Below, piece by piece: positions 53,008 to 64,000 of a stretch of 64,000 bases of DNA (position 1 is the stretch's first letter; every line of letters begins with the position of its first letter). This DNA is from Sitta carolinensis (lineage: Eukaryota; Chordata; Aves; Passeriformes; Sittidae), in NCBI GenBank assembly GCA_032173965.1, contig JAVUNC010000006.1:34443870-34507869 (forward strand), given 5' to 3'. The translations under genes and the position numbers were made by a program. The notes under the pieces were generated by a model that was given only the letters and a program-made list of their open reading frames with translations, did not search any database and was not told the origin of the DNA.

Positions 53008-53013
53008 TTTATT
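53008..53013 (-). promoter_or_regulatory. Candidate proximal polyadenylation signal of CALM1
   Basis: AATAAA on the minus strand, about 850 nt after the stop codon. A GGTGGTGTT stretch lies shortly downstream as a possible GU-rich element. Further AATAAA hexamers at 52936-52941 and 52793-52798 could serve instead. Another at 53630-53635 lies in an A-rich run and is less convincing. Confidence 0.5.
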
Positions 53014-53857
53014 GGAAAAAAAAGACTAGCATTTACAACTTGGAATGGACATAAATTGTAATATCTTGAACAGCAATGTTGATAGTTGTGCTGAAGTCCA
53101 CAGGCTACTCCGCCAGCTCCAAGTCATGGTACAGAAGGTTTTAAAAATATGAGAGTCCAAAGATGCTCCCTTGGTGAAGGTTTCTTTTAAAAATTTTGTG
53201 AACGGTAACAGCCTGACACCCGTTTCACTATAGTGCAATGCAGACAATGTTAAACCAGTATTTTAACACAGACATGCCATCCATAGTTAAGATCATCCTA
53301 TTTTTGGAGCACACTGCTACGTACAGGAGAACCATTCAACCTTTAGGGCATTTTCCTTAAGTTTTGCATCCTTCAACCATTTTGCTGCATACCATCCTGA
53401 GGTATAAACCAATTTTAAAGTAAACCAGCTATGACAATTTATACTACAAATTGAACTAGAATCCACTATTGAACAAGAGAGTGGATCCTTTAGGTTTTTT
53501 TTCCTTTTAATACACATGTCTGACTGTGCTCAATTGTCAAGCTGCATGCATGAAAAACTGGCCAGCCCAAACAGTGTAATAGTCATTAGCAAATGGAACT
53601 TTCGAGTTCACTAAGTGCTTCCTTTTTTTTTTATTTTCAAGGTAGTACAATTATTTATACTGTAAAATTGATGTTTAACTTTATCTTTTAGGGACAGGAC
53701 CACCAACCATTACATGCAGTTTGTGGACAGAAGGTAATTTGACATTCAGTTTTGCTATACAGAAACAGAATGAATAAATGAACATTTTTTTTGCAAGAGG
53801 TAAGTAAAAGATTCAATTTGATTCTTCTAGAGGAAAAAAGGTGTAAAGGAGGTCTCT

Positions 53858-61961
<8,104 letters not shown>

Positions 61962-62064
61962 GGCGCGGCGGCGGCGGGCCCGGCGGCGGCTGCTGCACGA
62001 ACTGCGCGACCACGAGCGGCGGCGGCGGCTGCTGCCTCCTCCCGGCGCGGCTCACAGAGTGCTG
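61962..62064 (-). other. CALM1: CALM1 5'UTR with GCC/CCG triplet tracts
   Basis: From the TATA-predicted start to the ATG the leader is built of imperfect GCC/CCG and GCAGCAG tracts: one block just before the ATG (about 61965-61990) and one at about 62015-62035. No upstream ATG was seen. Such structured leaders are known in calmodulin genes. The start position is inferred from the TATA box. Confidence 0.6.
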
Positions 62065-62088
62065 GGGCTGTGAGCCTGCGCCGCCCGC

Positions 62089-62094
62089 TATATA
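62089..62094 (-). promoter_or_regulatory. TATA box of the CALM1 promoter
   Basis: The minus strand reads CCCACGTATATAGCGGGCGG. TATATA lies 128 nt upstream of the ATG, which predicts a transcription start near 62064 and a 5'UTR of about 100 nt. A TATA box inside a CpG island promoter is compatible with a highly expressed gene. GC-box-like GGGCGG follows the TATA directly. Confidence 0.75.
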
Positions 62095-62486
62095 CGTGGG
62101 GCTGTATCCCTCCGCCGGAGCGGGGCCCTTTTCCCTCCTCCCGGCGCGGTATGTGCGAGGTGACTGCGGCGGGCGGCCCGGCCCCCTCGGCGGCCCGGCC
62201 CCTCCCCCGGCGGGGCCGCTCCCGCGGCCGAGCGCCCCCACAGGGCCGAGGGCAGCCCGGCCGCGGCGGTGGCTCGCTCTGCCGGGCGCTGGTGCCCGCA
62301 GGGAGCTGCCTCGCCGCCGGGTCCCCGCCGGGTCCCCGCCGCTCTCCAGGCTGGAACCCCCCGGAGCGAGGGCATCTCGGCCAAGTTGGTGCTTTTTCTT
62401 ATTTTCCAGACAGCATCCCCGCCGGCGGGGCGGGCCTGCGCTTCCCCGGGGAGCCCGGAGCGGCACCTGGGAGAGGAGGATGGCGC

Positions 62487-62511
62487 GGGGACGGGGACGG
62501 GGGTGGGGGGG
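62487..62511 (+). promoter_or_regulatory. G-quadruplex motif upstream of the CALM1 promoter
   Basis: Four G-runs (4, 4, 5 and 7 G) are separated by AC, AC and T, a textbook intramolecular quadruplex pattern with very short loops. It lies about 400 bp upstream of the TATA box, on the strand opposite to the CALM1 RNA sense. Confidence 0.65.
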
Positions 62512-62560
62512 AACATTAATAAAGGACTCTTTTTTCGGTGACGAGGCGTGCGCGACGGCG

Positions 62561-64000
62561 ACTGTAAAACTAAAACTAAAGTGTTGAAGCGAGCACAGCT
62601 GCCTTTTTATTAATCGTAGGGCTTTTATCAAGAACCAAAATCCAGGCGACGCCGAAATTTAATCCAGAATCGGATGGTCTACTACTGAGGTGTCACTTCA
62701 GCCTCTTCAGAAGCCTGCAACTGAGAGGCAGCAAAAGCATGTCCTGATTGTCAAAGTGTTTTCTTCATTTTTTCCCTGTCAGTTCTGAGGATTTTGTCCA
62801 CGCTGGTAATAACAAAAAAAAAAAAAAAAATTTGTAGAATTCACACTGTACCTCCTTTAACAGGCATGGAAGCACAAAGAAACATGGACCCACTTCGGGA
62901 TCTAGTAGATTTCGGTGCCATTCGTGACAAGTTCCCTTAGATATTCAGATTTGTTGTAATTCAAGATATTTTTAGTTGAAGGTTTTCGTTCGGGCCTCTC
63001 TATGGATTGGGAGGCTTGCAGTATTTTCAGTGTGTTCATAATTCTGATAAATCTGCTTGCAGTATAGCACTAAATCTTTTGAAATTCATTTGTCTATTCT
63101 GTTTTCAAAAAATCACGTGTACTTTCAGTGTTTGAAATAAAGACAAAATCAGTTTGGTTCTGTTTGTCTAACAGTTTCAATAACTCTGCCACTGAAGTTA
63201 CAATTTATTTGCTTACCTTTCTGGAACACAGTGATAGCAAGCACAACAGTTACCTGTTTGCAATGTAGAGGGATTTCTCAGCAAACAAAATAGCACATTT
63301 TATGTGTCATAGTTTGGTTCCCAAAACATTCTAACATTTGTATAGCAACTACTGTATGAAATGGCATCAGAAAACAAATTTGCACCTGGCTAGTGTCCAA
63401 ATGATAGGTTTATAGACAGCTTTCATTTTAGATGTGGAATGCCCAGCCTCCTATTTTTAATATGCCTTTTTTTTTTTTTTTTTTTTTTTAACTACCAAAC
63501 AGTGATGGTGATTTTTTTTTTCCTGTAGGAAGAACATGCAAATAATTGATCTTTCATTTTCATACCAGCAATTTTACGTTTTTACTTTCCTAGCTTAATT
63601 TCTTTCTGGAAAGCAAGGCACAACGTTTGATTGGTGTAAGCTACAGGAGTGTTTGCTTGGGTAAGTGAATCTTGGAACTCTCTGAGACAGGGTTATGTGA
63701 AGAACAGTGTCCATTTACAAATTGTTCAGCTTATGTGCTGGTATTACACAGGTGAAAATCTCATTGTTAAAACACTGAATTCTACATATATATTGGACTA
63801 ATAAATTTGTACAATTATCTTGCAGAGAAAAGGTATTATCAGAAGAATAATCTTACCAACATTTACATGTGACAGTTTAGAATGTGGGTGCTTTATTTCA
63901 ATTTCCTTAATTTTAAGCACATGTAACACGTTCTTCCATTGATCCAAACACTCACTTGTTAAAACATGAAGGGATTAGATATATCTGTTGAGGAGAGACT
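62561..64000. other. Upstream flank of CALM1, no gene recognised
   Basis: AT-rich sequence to the right of the CpG island, with A-runs at about 62814-62830 and the T-run at 63467. No divergent gene or exon could be supported. Confidence 0.6.
63467..63489 (+). repeat. Poly(T) run of about 23
   Basis: Uninterrupted T-run in the upstream flank of CALM1. No retrocopy was recognised. Confidence 0.8.

Larger units (their letters stand above)
50515..53857 (-). other. CALM1: CALM1 3'UTR region, probable long form
   Basis: The roughly 100 nt after the stop (53857-53760) I recognise as CALM1 3'UTR, including AAGAATCAAATTGAATC and CTTTTACTTACCTCTTGC on the coding strand. The region is AT-rich with several AATAAA signals. 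Human CALM1 is known to make short and long mRNAs that differ in 3'UTR length; signals about 0.85-0.9 kb and 3.3 kb past the stop here fit that pattern. The outer limit is inferred from the distal signal only. A simple repeat and a possible CR1 scrap near 51045-51221 lie inside it. Confidence 0.6.

Overview
The window looks like a piece of a bird nuclear chromosome. The evidence is several 3'-truncated CR1 LINE copies that end in the characteristic ATTCTATGATTCT-type tail, a short solo retroviral LTR, and one split vertebrate gene with GT-AG introns. A songbird is possible, but the sequence does not prove it.

There is one real gene, calmodulin 1 (CALM1), on the minus strand at about 62064 to 50500. 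All six coding exons can be placed base by base. Exon 1 carries only the ATG codon (61959-61961), inside a large CpG island with a TATA box at 62089-62094. The other coding exons are 58942-58972, 57839-57982, 55685-55791, 54135-54269 and 53858-53886. The sequence just after the stop codon matches the CALM1 3'UTR as I know it rather than CALM2. Exon 5 is 135 bp where the family has 136. One base is missing at about 54194/54195, so the frame as written hits a TAG before EF-hand 4. Because calmodulin is almost invariant in vertebrates, a base-level sequence error is the first explanation, but the allele should be checked. The 3'UTR region has early AATAAA signals (53008-53013, 52936-52941, 52793-52798) and a far one (50530-50535), which fit short and long CALM1 mRNAs.

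The left 50 kb (1 to about 50500) is intergenic, and I could not support any protein-coding or RNA gene in it. In human, TTC7B lies convergent to CALM1 beyond a large gap; no TTC7B exon was recognised here. The intergenic part holds CR1 remnants (all on the plus strand), a minus-strand solo LTR at about 12541-12731, simple repeats, two enhancer-like blocks (19680-20035 with a perfect oestrogen-response-element palindrome between two octamers, and 43800-44110), a perfect 28-bp palindrome at 25347-25374, a TA cruciform near 4148-4197 and some G-quadruplex-type tracts. The short open frames scattered through it look like chance.

Right of the promoter (about 62560-64000) is AT-rich upstream flank without a recognised gene. 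I found no convincing novel multi-gene system. The items most worth checking are the calmodulin frame break, the ERE/octamer module and the palindrome.
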